64,000 bases of DNA, taken from NCBI GenBank assembly GCA_033239005.1, contig BSQZ01000030.1, forward strand, positions 1,733,501-1,797,500. Direction: 5' to 3'. The position numbers were made by a program, and so were the translations under genes. The DNA comes from Lamellibrachia satsuma (lineage: Eukaryota > Annelida > Polychaeta > Sabellida > Siboglinidae). Every line of letters starts with the position of its first letter. Position 1 is the stretch's first letter. The notes beneath the pieces were generated by a model. The model ran no database searches. It was not told the origin of the DNA and worked only from the letters and a program-made list of their open reading frames with translations. Below, piece by piece: positions 37,441-48,619 of this stretch.

Positions 37441-38747
37441 ATTATGCTGTAATTTTCTTGACTGGATGTATGGAAGAAAACGAACAAAGAATGCGCAACG
37501 ACTGCAATGACATCAGCAACTATTTTAGCATTCGTGTTTCATTGGTAGTCTCGTGAATGGAAACATTGTTGCACGCTTTTAAAATGTATATACTTTTCCA
37601 CCGGTAGACACACAAGATGCGACATTTGACATTTTCTTTAACTGCGAGACATTTCGCAGTCATTTTCTTTAACTGCATGACCTGCTATTTTCTTTTACTG
37701 TGACATTTTTGTGTATTTTTATTTAACTGCGTGACATTTTACCAGTCTTAGCTAATGCGGTTTGCCACATATGTAACGCTGTTTTATAAGTGTTTTTAAT
37801 ACATTCACTATGTAGTAACGCGTTTAGCTATTCTTCCAATGGCATTACACAGCGTTGTCACCACAGCATGTACCATCCGTTGGTTTTTCTGTACCATCTG
37901 TTAGCTGGTATAGAAAAAACGTTGTTGCTCTTTAACTTCAAAAGATCCAGTTATGCACGAGGGTTATTCCGGCAGCGAGATAAAAACACCAGGCGAGAGT
38001 GCAGTCGTCAAGAAATCGCTTACGTAATGGGAAGTAAAAATCTAGCTGTAAGAAAAAGACATGCCTTGCAGTAGGCACGGTTCCCTATGACACAATAGCT
38101 CTCACTGTCTGGTGCAGGCTCCAACGTCCAACACACAGAAGTAGAAGTGTCAATCTGCCATCAAAATCACACCTGCATGTCAACTTAAACATGTGTCAAC
38201 TTAGGCATCTCAACTTTTAAGTATTTCAGTTGAAATGAAGAAGGAAGCACTGTTGAATAAGCACAACTAACACACTCTGTGTTGTCCTCCCTTGTTATTC
38301 TAGTGATTAACCCGAGTTGATACAAGATGCACTCCACAAAGGTAATATGTCTATGTTATTGCAACAGCCTACCTGACACTTACAGTGTTCATTGTCACCT
38401 GACTAACCATTACAGGCCAATATTAACTGCGTATGTAACGCTTTTTGCTAAGTATGCAATGCGTTCAGCTACGTAGTAACGCGTTTAGCTATGTATGTCC
38501 GCCTGTCTGTTCGCTATCTTCACCTCCGTCCACTAACATATTCGTGTACAGTCATGTATAGTCACCCCCATGCACTAGAATATTAATTCATTACTGGTCA
38601 GTGCACCCCATCAACAATTGACCTTCGTAGTCTCTTCAAACATTATATTTACCGCCCATCCCTACAAGAATATTCATCCATTACTAGCCACCTGCATCTC
38701 CATCCACATCCGTCCGTATCAGTTTGGCACTCGTATCTGCTACACGT

Positions 38748-38812
38748 AACCCTAACCTAACCCTAACCCCCTCCTATCGCTACCCTCTAGCTCCAACCTT
38801 AACCCTAAACCC
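38748..38812. repeat. Telomere-type (CCCTAA)n interstitial tract
   Basis: CCTAACCTAACCCTAACCCC then degenerate TTAACCCTAAACCCC, directly inside the right inverted arm of the 35585-39604 element. Too short to be a telomere. Confidence 0.7.
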
Positions 38813-39145
38813 CTCCTACATATAGCCCGGTTATTTAAAAAGTGCATTTCCCGAGTACCAAAATCCACTAGTCAGCTGTTAGTATCGCCTTAATGCGTCC
38901 TTTCGGGAACGCGGCAGAACGGTGTCATATTACGGAATACAACACGACCGCATTCCTAACATGGTATGTAGCCCGAAACGCGAGCATATACCCACATCCC
39001 TCTAGATAGCCCACGAGCCATTCAGCCTCCTTACCTCATTAATCATCCACGATTCTTATGAATGAAACTCATTTGCTTATTTTTAAAGTGGGTTTTTCCT
39101 TCAGTAACCACCACGTCAGCGATATGTGGATTTTTTCCCCTTAAC

Positions 39146-39494
39146 ATTGAAATTAAAATTGAAATTAAAATTGAAATTAAAATTAAAATTAAAATTAAAA
39201 TTAAAATTAAAATTAAAATTAAAATTAAAATTAAAATTAAAATTGAAATTGAAATTGAAATTGAAATTGAAGTTGAAGTTGAAGTTGAAGTTGAAGTTGA
39301 AGTTGAAGTTGAAGTTGAAGTTGAAGTTGAAGTTGAAGTTGAAGTTGAAGTTGAAGTTAAAGTTAAAATTAAAATAAAAATTAAAATCAGAATCAAAATC
39401 AAAATCAAAATCAAAATTTAAATGAAAATTAAAAATAAAAAAAAAATTTAAAATAAAATTAAAAATTTAATTAAAAATAAAATTAAAATTAAAC
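39146..39494. repeat. Hexamer array inside right TIR
   Basis: About 57 units of AAATTA, AAATTG, GAAGTT and related hexamers, the inverted counterpart of 35699-35860 but twice as long. Flanked by the inverted CCACGTCAGCGATATGTGG motif at 39111-39129 and a variant at 39496-39514. Confidence 0.95.
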
Positions 39495-39811
39495 GCCACG
39501 TCAGCGATATTTGGGTTTTTCCCAATGTCTATTTTTAGCTACCACCAAAAATCGACCAAAATTACCGCCACAATTGGGGGTATGAAAAAGACTAACCTAC
39601 TACTGAGGCAGATATAGGCTGAACAATATCGCGTAACCTATTATATTTCAAACGGCAAGCATGCGTGTTTTCAGACATGACGAAAGTATGTTATATTTAA
39701 GAGAGACGACGATGTGAGCAGAGAAAGAGGGGAGTGTTGACGAATGTGCAGATGTAAGAGAAGGTAGAGAGAAATAATTGGAGACAACGGGTATACATTT
39801 TTCATACTTAC

Positions 39812-39820
39812 CCTAATTCC
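39812..39820 (-). CDS. Candidate 9-nt micro-exon
   Basis: GGAATTAGG between an excellent acceptor (TTTCTTCTGCGGCTTTCAG) and donor GTAAGTATG. Reads Gly-Ile-Arg in phase 0. A similar candidate, AACTTG (6 nt, or 9 nt with the preceding CAG), is at 40676-40681 before GTAAGTATG. A weaker 12-nt one is at 36832-36843 before GTGAGTG. Confidence 0.35.
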
Positions 39821-39906
39821 CTGAAAGCCGCAGAAGAAATGATAAGCAAATCTGATTATCAGTATTGCTTGTTCATTCAAGACGCGTACGCAGACAGCAT
39901 TTCAAT

Positions 39907-39908
<2 letters not shown>

Positions 39909-39965
<57 letters not shown>

Positions 39966-40256
39966 GTGTGTGCGTGTGCGTGTGCGTGTGCGTGTGCGTG
40001 TGCGTGTGCGTGTGCGTGTGCGTGTGCGTGTGCGTGTGCGTGTGCGTGTGCGTGTGCGTGTGCGTGTGCGTGTGCGTGTGCGTGTGCGTGTGCGTGTGCG
40101 TGTGCGTGTGCGTGTGCGTGTGCGCGTGCGCGTGCGCGTGCGCGCGCATGTGCGTGAGCCTGCGCGTGCGCGTTTGCGTGTGCGTGTGCGTTTGCGTGCG
40201 CGTGCACGTGCGCGTTTGCGTGTGCGTGTGCGTATGCGTGTGCGTGTGCGTGCGTG
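39909..40256. repeat. (GT)n then (TGCGTG)n array
   Basis: About 50 bp of pure GT followed by about 25 GTGCGT units and irregular CGCGTGCG sequence. Almost perfectly alternating purine-pyrimidine for 340 bp, hence strong Z-DNA potential. Confidence 0.97.
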
Positions 40257-40975
40257 CTGTTTTGTCAGAAAGAGGACTAGTTTAGTAAGCAAAGACCAAA
40301 ATATGTTACATAAGTTGAGTTTGGACGCAAACAGCATGGCTATTTCCTACTGGCACGCACAGGAATAGGAGTATAAAAATATATTTTCATTTGGCGAGCG
40401 AATGATGCTAAACCACGACACACGTGACGTAGGGTTGTCTAATAGTAGTGCGCGACCCATGCAATTAACATGTTGTGTGTTCAACAGGGTTTTCCTAGTA
40501 AATCACTGATGTGATATTCATAATTGTAGTTGCAAATGGTTATGTTTTAGTAACTCTTACAGAGGCATAGGCCTAAAATACACGACTTTTGTTTCCCTTT
40601 AAATATGAGTTATGTCTTAAGACGTGCGCCTCGACGCCGCATTCAATAACTTTTAACAATGTGAGGCATACTTACCAAGTTCTGCTTATTGTATTGCAAG
40701 AAAAAGAAGAAAACAGAAGCAAACATGAAACATTTAACAGGAAAGGCTCGCTCATTGCCACGTCGTTTTCATAAACATATTATACTGGCAAAATAATGTC
40801 GGTGAAATAGGAACATTAAGAAAACTCATTTTGTGGTATTCGACGATCCAAACGTAATATGAACTTAGCATCACGCAATTCGCGGTTTACTGCAAGACAT
40901 TCGTCAAGCAAAGCAATTTACATCCATTTTTATTACTGCACGTCCACCACACCACAAAAAGGCGTGGACTGGTGG

Positions 40976-41070
40976 AGAGAGGGAGAGAGCATGGCCCGGA
41001 GAGAGCATGGCCCGGAGAGAGCATGGCCCGCAGAGAGCATGGCCCGGAGAGAGCATGGCCTGGAGAAAGC
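40976..41070. repeat. 16-bp minisatellite
   Basis: About five units of GCATGGCCCGGAGAGA. Confidence 0.9.
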
Positions 41071-41099
41071 GAGCCGGGGAAGCTTGATAGGACTGTGGA

Positions 41100-42590
41100 G
41101 ACGGTGGCAGGTGGACGGGCTGATAATTGGGTAAAAATAAAAGACACATACAGATGGATATATGGAGAATTTTTTTTAATGTCTATATAAAATTATTGGT
41201 CAGCCAAAATTTGTCGTCCAGTCCCACTGACGCAAAAATATTTGGTACTGTGCAACGGTGCGTGTCGTATGCCGCGTCGCGGCTGTCACAAAACTGATGA
41301 TATTTAATCAGACACGTCTACGTCTGGTAACACTGTTCAAAACCGACCAAGCGTGTCTGCTCCGAAAACATCCAATGACGCACCAATCAACAACATGCAG
41401 TAATTAAAGGGCCATACTGCAACTTTGATCAATACATAAATTGATATGTATTAATTACGGTAGAACACGACTGTTTTACTTAACGAGACGCATTAGCTTG
41501 CGCATCAGTTGATATTTATTTTTTATTTACAAAACATTGAACTATGAGGTGGTATAATGACGTATAATTTCATACGACAAGTGCTTAATTACATCCTTTT
41601 ACATAACACTAGACCGTTTCCGTCACATGTGAGTAAATAGGCGGAAATGCATCCAATTAATATAGAATCAGTTTGTCGAAGTTCGAGCAACTTGGCGTGG
41701 ACAGATGAACAGGAAATATAACGTCTAAACAACTGCGACGAAAAAGCGATCCGTCATCTACGCTTCGGTGGACGCATTAGCCAAATGCAGCAAATTGGTC
41801 AACACTGAAAATAATTGATCAGAAACGTACTACGTAAATACGTATGACGCACCACGCACAGAGGTAGTCATCAGATTAGAGTAGGTCAATTTACGAGATG
41901 TGATTCAGTAAATTAATTATTAACAATGTGACAGCGACGGCTGGCACCAGGATTGGAGTAGTGATTATTTTATTGTTATTTATTAGCAATCGGATTCTCG
42001 TCGGAATAAATGATTAAAATGAAGGGTATATACCAGCAAACGTTGAATTATCCCATATGGTAGACTGAGGAGGCCCGTGGGCGGTTCTTCTGCGCGGAAA
42101 ATTTTCCCAGCCAGGGTACTGGACCGCTGCGAAGTCTCCCAGCCCGTGGACCGCAGTGAATTGCAAGAGCATTTGGAGACTTATGACGACACTTCAACAT
42201 GTGTTTATATTGTTTTCCAACAGGAAATCTCACTGGTTGATGTTCAGCTGTTGACTAATCACTTACCGCATTTCACATGTTATTCAGTAAATGGCAGAAA
42301 TTACCGGCAAAATTAACTGAGACCTTCGCTTGCGACCCACACAAATATAATTATTTTCGCAAAAAAATTTTAATTTTTAAAATTTTATTTTCATTACTAA
42401 AAATTATGAAGATATGTGTGAGATTTCACACCTTTGTCGTCAGACCGTCATATTTAATGGAAACCCGTGAGGCTTACGACTTGTGTGTATGATAGTTGTG
42501 CAAAGCCACACTGAGCAGGGAAAACCTCGTGAACGCTGCGTGTCGCGGTGCGTACCTACAGCTTCACGGCTTCAGCCAGATTGGAATATG
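41100..42590. other. No recognised gene
   Basis: No coding similarity, inverted ends or tandem arrays noticed on either strand. Confidence 0.4.
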
Positions 42591-42918
42591 CCTTACACAA
42601 GACGCCACTAAGGTGCCTTACACAAGATGCCACTAAGGTGCCTTACACAAGACGCCACTAAGGTGCCTTACACAAGACGTCACTAAGGTGCCTTACACAA
42701 GACGCCACTAAGGTGCCTTACACAAGATGCCACTAAGGTGCCTTACACAAGACGCCACTAAGGTGCCTTACACAAGACGCCACTAAGGTGCCTTACACAA
42801 GATGCCACTAAGGTGCCTTACACAAGACGCCACTAAGGTACCTTACACAAGACGCCACTAAGGTGCCTTACACAAGACGCCACTAAGGTGCCTTACACAA
42901 GACGCCACTAAGACTAAG
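42590..42918. repeat. 25-bp minisatellite, about 13 copies
   Basis: CCTTACACAAGACGCCACTA plus AGGTG, nearly homogeneous (GACGCC, GATGCC, GACGTC variants). Each unit carries ACCTTAG/CACCTTA-type splice-like strings by chance only. Confidence 0.95.
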
Positions 42919-43155
42919 GTGCAAGCGTTTGTTATTTCTAAATTAGATGACGGAAATGTGCTGCTTGTCAGCCTTTTGTGTGACCTACTACATAAAAAAC
43001 AGCGCGTGCTAAATATGCCAATCATGATTAGTATGTACACACCAGCACGTATCGCCAGTTCTCCGAGATTTACAATGGCTATCCATCCACCGCAGGATAT
43101 ATGTTAAGATTATCCTACACGCTGAGAATTGTCTGCATGACATCACTCTACGGCA

Positions 43156-43383
43156 GTGAACTGACATGTTATAAAGTTACGAAATTTCACAAAATTCATG
43201 AGTTTTCAGCGTTTCCATTTTCACATCAAAAGATATTTGACCAAATATAAAATAATTTAATAGCTTGCCTGATTAAAAAGTACACACAAAAGTTGCACAC
43301 GTGAGCTATCATACCGTAGTGAGTACAAGGCAGGTTTGATTTTTCGCAAAATGAATTTGTAATGAGACGAGTAAAAAATGAAA
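43156..43383. repeat. Dispersed ~200-bp repeat, copy B
   Basis: Same family and orientation as 1858-2066, diverged, with small indels. It ends just downstream of the candidate exon at 43430-43491 in the direction of minus-strand transcription. Confidence 0.6.
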
Positions 43384-43429
43384 ATTCACAAGAAACGTCC
43401 TAACTCATAGGTGAGTAGTTCAAACTTAC

Positions 43430-43491
43430 CGCTCTTTTCCGTAACTCTGTTTGCACAGGCAGACCCTCGTCTGTGTCTACAAAGCCCGCCA
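43430..43491 (-). CDS. Candidate 62-nt exon
   Basis: Acceptor TTATACTGTTTCAG and donor GCG|GTAAGTTTG. In the one coding-like frame it reads AGFVDTDEGLPVQTELRKRA and ends on a codon boundary. Another frame is also open, and the third meets TAG. The product is not recognised. It may be an upstream exon of the minus-strand micro-exon series (40676, 39812, 30357 and so on). Confidence 0.4.
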
Positions 43492-44147
43492 CTGAAACAG
43501 TATAATAAATGTGACCAATGAACGATGCTATCACAGCTCTACAGTGAAATACAGCGATCTTTCAACATATTAATGTGACATAAACATTGCGATGTCCTGA
43601 TAGAGTGATATTTAATTCATTGGCATAATGTCTTCACATTTATTTGATGTCACTCCAGGACTACAGACAAGGGAGTCCGGGAGGGGGCGGGGGGCACATA
43701 CCCCCTGGTTTTTGTAATATTTATGTATTTTATAGCGAGTCGATTGTTTAGTAATTTTCTATTTATATACACTTATATCATTACTTTCCATTGAAAGTGG
43801 ATATTTTGGTAAATGTAAAGATTTCTAGTCAAAATTAATTGGTGGATGTTTTTACACAAACATGTGCCTTCCTCATAGAAACAAAATCCTACGGAAGTCC
43901 CTGACTGTAGGTACAGAAGTAACAACATGGCGCTCACACGCCGGATGCCTTATTAGGCAGGTCAAACGACGTCACGAGATCATTTCTACAAGACGACCGA
44001 TTCAATTAACTATTGAGAAGTGAAACTTTCCGAATATTAAGGAGCAAACTTTCAATTTGATTAATCCGGTTTCACGCGCCTACATTAGATCGTTCGACCA
44101 CATATAGCCGTAGTGCTCTAGTAGTGCTCCAGTAGTGCTCCAGTTTA

Positions 44148-44687
44148 GGGACCGTTCACAATAATCGACATGTACCTATTCGTACAAAGCGTACTAATTA
44201 TCGCGCCCTTCTCCGAATTAATACTTTAAAATGTTAATAATTGTTCACGTTAAAATATATATTGATGCAACAATGATACACAATATATGTATACAAGACA
44301 TACTTTTATAACCATCATACTATATTTACAAAATATTTACACACAAAGCTTTGTGTTTTTCATATTATTCCTATTTCATATTGATAACTGTTTTCCACGA
44401 AGTTGTGAATTTCCAAGATGGCGGACTGTATTACAGCGCCACGCCGTGGAAGGTTACGCCATTTAAAAACGAAGAAGAAGAATTTTATTTGACCCCATCA
44501 GTGTAACAAACAAGTAATACATACATCAACATATTATAAATCATGATTCCACACGTAGATACTCGGTAAATATAGAAGTACATACCAACATTTAAAACAT
44601 GCGACCGAAATTTTAATGTGTTCTTTAGCTTTGGTCCCTTTGATTTGATTGTACGACAAGTAAATGTCGACAATTGTGAACGGCCCC
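44148..44687. mobile_element. Harbinger-like MITE, 540 bp
   Basis: Terminal inverted repeats of about 40 bp: GGGACCGTTCACAATAATCG and, read inward from the right, GGGGCCGTTCACAATTGTCG, both continuing ACAT.TAC with TCGTACAA. Flanked by TTA on both sides (44145-44147, 44688-44690). No coding capacity. A candidate binding site for a transposase supplied in trans. Confidence 0.8.
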
Positions 44688-44884
44688 TTAGTTGACAAGA
44701 GCCAACGGCACCGCGAAACGTCAATACGCTCGCTCTAGTAAACCATAGGGTGGGCGTAGCGAGAGTGTTTCGTTTCACTACTGCGTCTATACAATAAAAG
44801 AGTGTATTGCTGTGCCTGTTTGTTTGTTAGTCAGATAGTTAGTTTATTTGTTTTTGTTTGTTCCCTCACATCTCCGTCAGAAGA

Positions 44885-45110
44885 CATGTGCCTACGAAAG
44901 GAGATGGATGTGTTGTACTTAACTGATGAACTACGAACGATCAGACGGAGGTGGTTCGGACAAGTTGTACGTACAGAGGAAAACAATGCAATAACGAATG
45001 CGTGGGAGACGCGGAGGTGGGAGAGGTTGTGGAGGAGGACCCAATGGACAGGACTTCTTGGCGGAAGAGAATCCGAGCGGCCACTCCCGATAGGGAATAG
45101 ACGGTCGAAA
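44885..45110 (+). pseudogene. LINE ORF2 C-terminal remnant
   Basis: Reads TDELRTIRRRWFGQVVRTEE then NAITNAWETRRWERLWRRTQ, resembling the I.RR.LRW.GHV.R......W...R..GR....W pattern at the end of many RT elements. Only about 60 residues are seen and the identity is tentative. Confidence 0.4.
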
Positions 45111-45249
45111 AAGATGACGATCTCCGTCAGTTTCGCATGTAGGCGTATGTGGCCGAAACTGTGTAGGCGTTTGTGGCCGAAACTGTGTAGGCTACTAGGC
45201 GTACTCGGAGGCCCATTAGGGTGGTTCGTACGTTTCTAGTTTGTTTTTC

Positions 45250-47024
<1,775 letters not shown>

Positions 47025-47337
47025 CTGCGTGTTTAAGGTACATGTCTATCACCGCCAACATGTCCATCTTGTTAGTTTCGTTCTCAGTTGCCACATGCCC
47101 TGCGTGAATTCTTGCAACATTGAAACGGAAAGCTATGGATACTAGTCAGGACGACGTATTCTCTGTCCTTATGAAAGAACCGCAGGACACTGTCCTCAAC
47201 AATGGATCCGTTATCAGCTCGTTTGGCTGTACGTGGCCGATGCTTATCTTTCCAGGAAGAGAAATGCACAATGAATCTGAAAACATAAGAATTAGTATTT
47301 AGCACTTCTGAAGACGCTTCTCATATGACACTTAGGG

Positions 47338-47434
47338 ATGTCTGACTATCTGACGCACTGCCACCAGCCACACAACGGATGTACTGTTGAGGAGTGTGTT
47401 CTGCAGAAAGATCACAACATCAACACTTTGGCTG
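47338..47434 (+). CDS. Possible exon, cysteine-rich, unidentified
   Basis: In one frame, from the ATG at 47338, it reads MSDYLTHCHQPHNGCTVEEC then VLQKDHNINTLAV up to a clean donor GTG|GTAAGTATT. Spacing of Cys and His is suggestive, but no family is recognised, and the start could equally be an internal acceptor. Confidence 0.25.
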
Positions 47435-47544
47435 TGGTAAGTATTTATCTTATATTCCAGTGTCATCCTGTTCCACAACCTTCTTACTCAAGCGTGTTTC
47501 AGTCATTGTAGAGCTTTCTTGCGCAGAGTGAAAATATTTTCACA

Positions 47545-47705
47545 TATTTAACAAGAGTTTAACAAGGTTGCCATGCACAACATGTTCTAGATGGTAAATG
47601 GACAAAAAAAAGAAATATTTTAACACAATACTTATATATTTTGTTCCGTTCATTTATCGTCCGTCGTTGGAATGAATACTTTCTCATATCCAAAATAGAT
47701 TAACT
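47545..47705 (-). pseudogene. CR1-like LINE 3' end, decayed
   Basis: Minus-strand DMRKYSF and INERNK-type remnants are followed by the tail CATTTACCATCTAGAAC, GGCAACCTTGTTAAACTCTT. This is the same family as 60780-61165, with intact DMRKYSFSQRVINEWNKLPN there. Confidence 0.6.
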
Positions 47706-48450
47706 ATTAATGTTTCTAGTCAAGGCCTGTATCCTAGAGGCTCCACTATGAATTAATGTTTCCTATCAAGGCCTGTATCAATAGAGACTACACGGTGGAT
47801 GTTTCCAGTCAAGGCCTGTACCAATAGAGGCTCTACTATGAATGTTTCCAGTCAAGGCCCCTATCCACGGAGGCTCCATTATGAATGTCTCCAGTGAAGG
47901 CCTCTATCCGTGGAGGCTCCATTTAATATGAATGACTCCAGTCAAGGCCTGTATCCTTATGAGCTCCACTATTGAATGTTTCCAGTCAAGGCCTGTTTCT
48001 ATTTTAAGCTCCACTATGAATGTTTCTAGTCAAGGCATGTATCCTAGAGGCTCCCTATGAATGTTTCCTGTCAAGGCCTGTATCAATAGAGGCTCCACTA
48101 TGAATGTTTCCAGTTAAGGCCTGTTTCATTAGATACTCCACTATGAATATTTACATCCAAAGCCTGTACCTGTGGGGAGCGGTGGTCTAATGGTTAGAGT
48201 ACCAGCCTGTCGATCGAGAGGACGGTGGTTCGATTCCACCTCCGCCGTTTCGAAACTTGGGCAGTTTCGTTCACCCCACTTTGCCTGTGTCTTTCGGAAG
48301 AGACACTAAAAGCCGTTGGTCCAAACTCCTGCGTTAGCTCAAGATTCGGCTGTTTGGAGTCTCTACTTGAGACTTGAGACCCACGTATGCTCCACTATGA
48401 ATGCATCCAGTCAAGGCATGTATCCATCCACTACGAACGTGTCCAGTATT
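47690..48450. repeat. Irregular ~45-bp minisatellite, split by a SINE
   Basis: About 11-12 diverged units around ATGAATGTTTCCAGTCAAGG and CCTGTATC..AGAGGCTCCACT. The SINE at 48174-48380 interrupts it, and the last units resume after it. Confidence 0.85.
48174..48380 (+). mobile_element. tRNA-Asp-like SINE, copy 2
   Basis: Head GGGGAGCGGTGGTCTAATGG with A box TGGTCTAATGG (48183-48193), anticodon-loop region CTGTCGATC resembling tRNA-Asp(GUC), and B box GGTTCGATTCC (48227-48237). A 3' body with a CTTTCGGAAGAGACAC hairpin and a tail of ACTTGAGACTTGAGAC follows. RNA polymerase III boxes are intact. The acceptor stem does not pair well, so this is a SINE and not a tRNA gene. Second copy at 20916-21109. 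Confidence 0.9.
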
Positions 48451-48619
48451 CACTTGTACCTACATGTCACAACATACTTCTGTTTTCAGATATTAAGGCA
48501 GACGGTCTCTTAGCAATGGAATTTTGTCTATTTACCACACATACACGAGGCAGAAATTATTGCAACGCTCTGCAGTGTAGATTGGGTGTCTTTTTTGGCT
48601 CTCAAAGTCAACATTAACT

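Larger units (their letters stand above)
35585..39604. mobile_element. Long-TIR element with 6-bp TSD, Maverick/Polinton-like
   Basis: 4020 bp flanked by a perfect 6-bp direct repeat GAGGCA (35579-35584, 39605-39610). Inverted arms: left 35585-36181 (597 bp), right 38816-39604 (789 bp), starting AGTAGAAGGTTAGTC and AGTAGTAGGTTAGTC. They match closely along their length. The size difference comes from a hexamer array inside each arm. Six-bp duplications, inverted repeats of several hundred bp and 5'-AG ends are the published signature of Maverick/Polinton elements. The 2.6-kb interior has no polymerase B, integrase or capsid reading. It holds a LINE piece, a bit of the 0.6-kb family and a telomere-like tract. 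I infer a non-autonomous derivative. Another long-TIR class with 6-bp duplications is possible. Confidence 0.8.

Noticed and set aside
38024..38045. 22-nt candidate exon (acceptor TTTTTCTTACAG, donor GTAAGCG)
   Set aside because: Good sites, but it lies inside the long-TIR element and joins with the 12-nt candidate at 36832 only by an assumed phase. Kept out of the gene model.
38384..38398. 15-nt candidate exon before GTAAGTG
   Set aside because: The acceptor lacks a pyrimidine tract and it lies within the transposon interior.
39865..40368. Long Cys-Val, Thr-His and Arg-Val frames
   Set aside because: Artefacts of (GT)n and (TGCGTG)n arrays. The same applies at 46713-47145 and 56599-56834.
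48174..48250. tRNA-Asp gene
   Set aside because: A and B boxes are present, but the acceptor stem does not pair and a conserved non-tRNA body and tail follow, shared with a second copy. It is a SINE.
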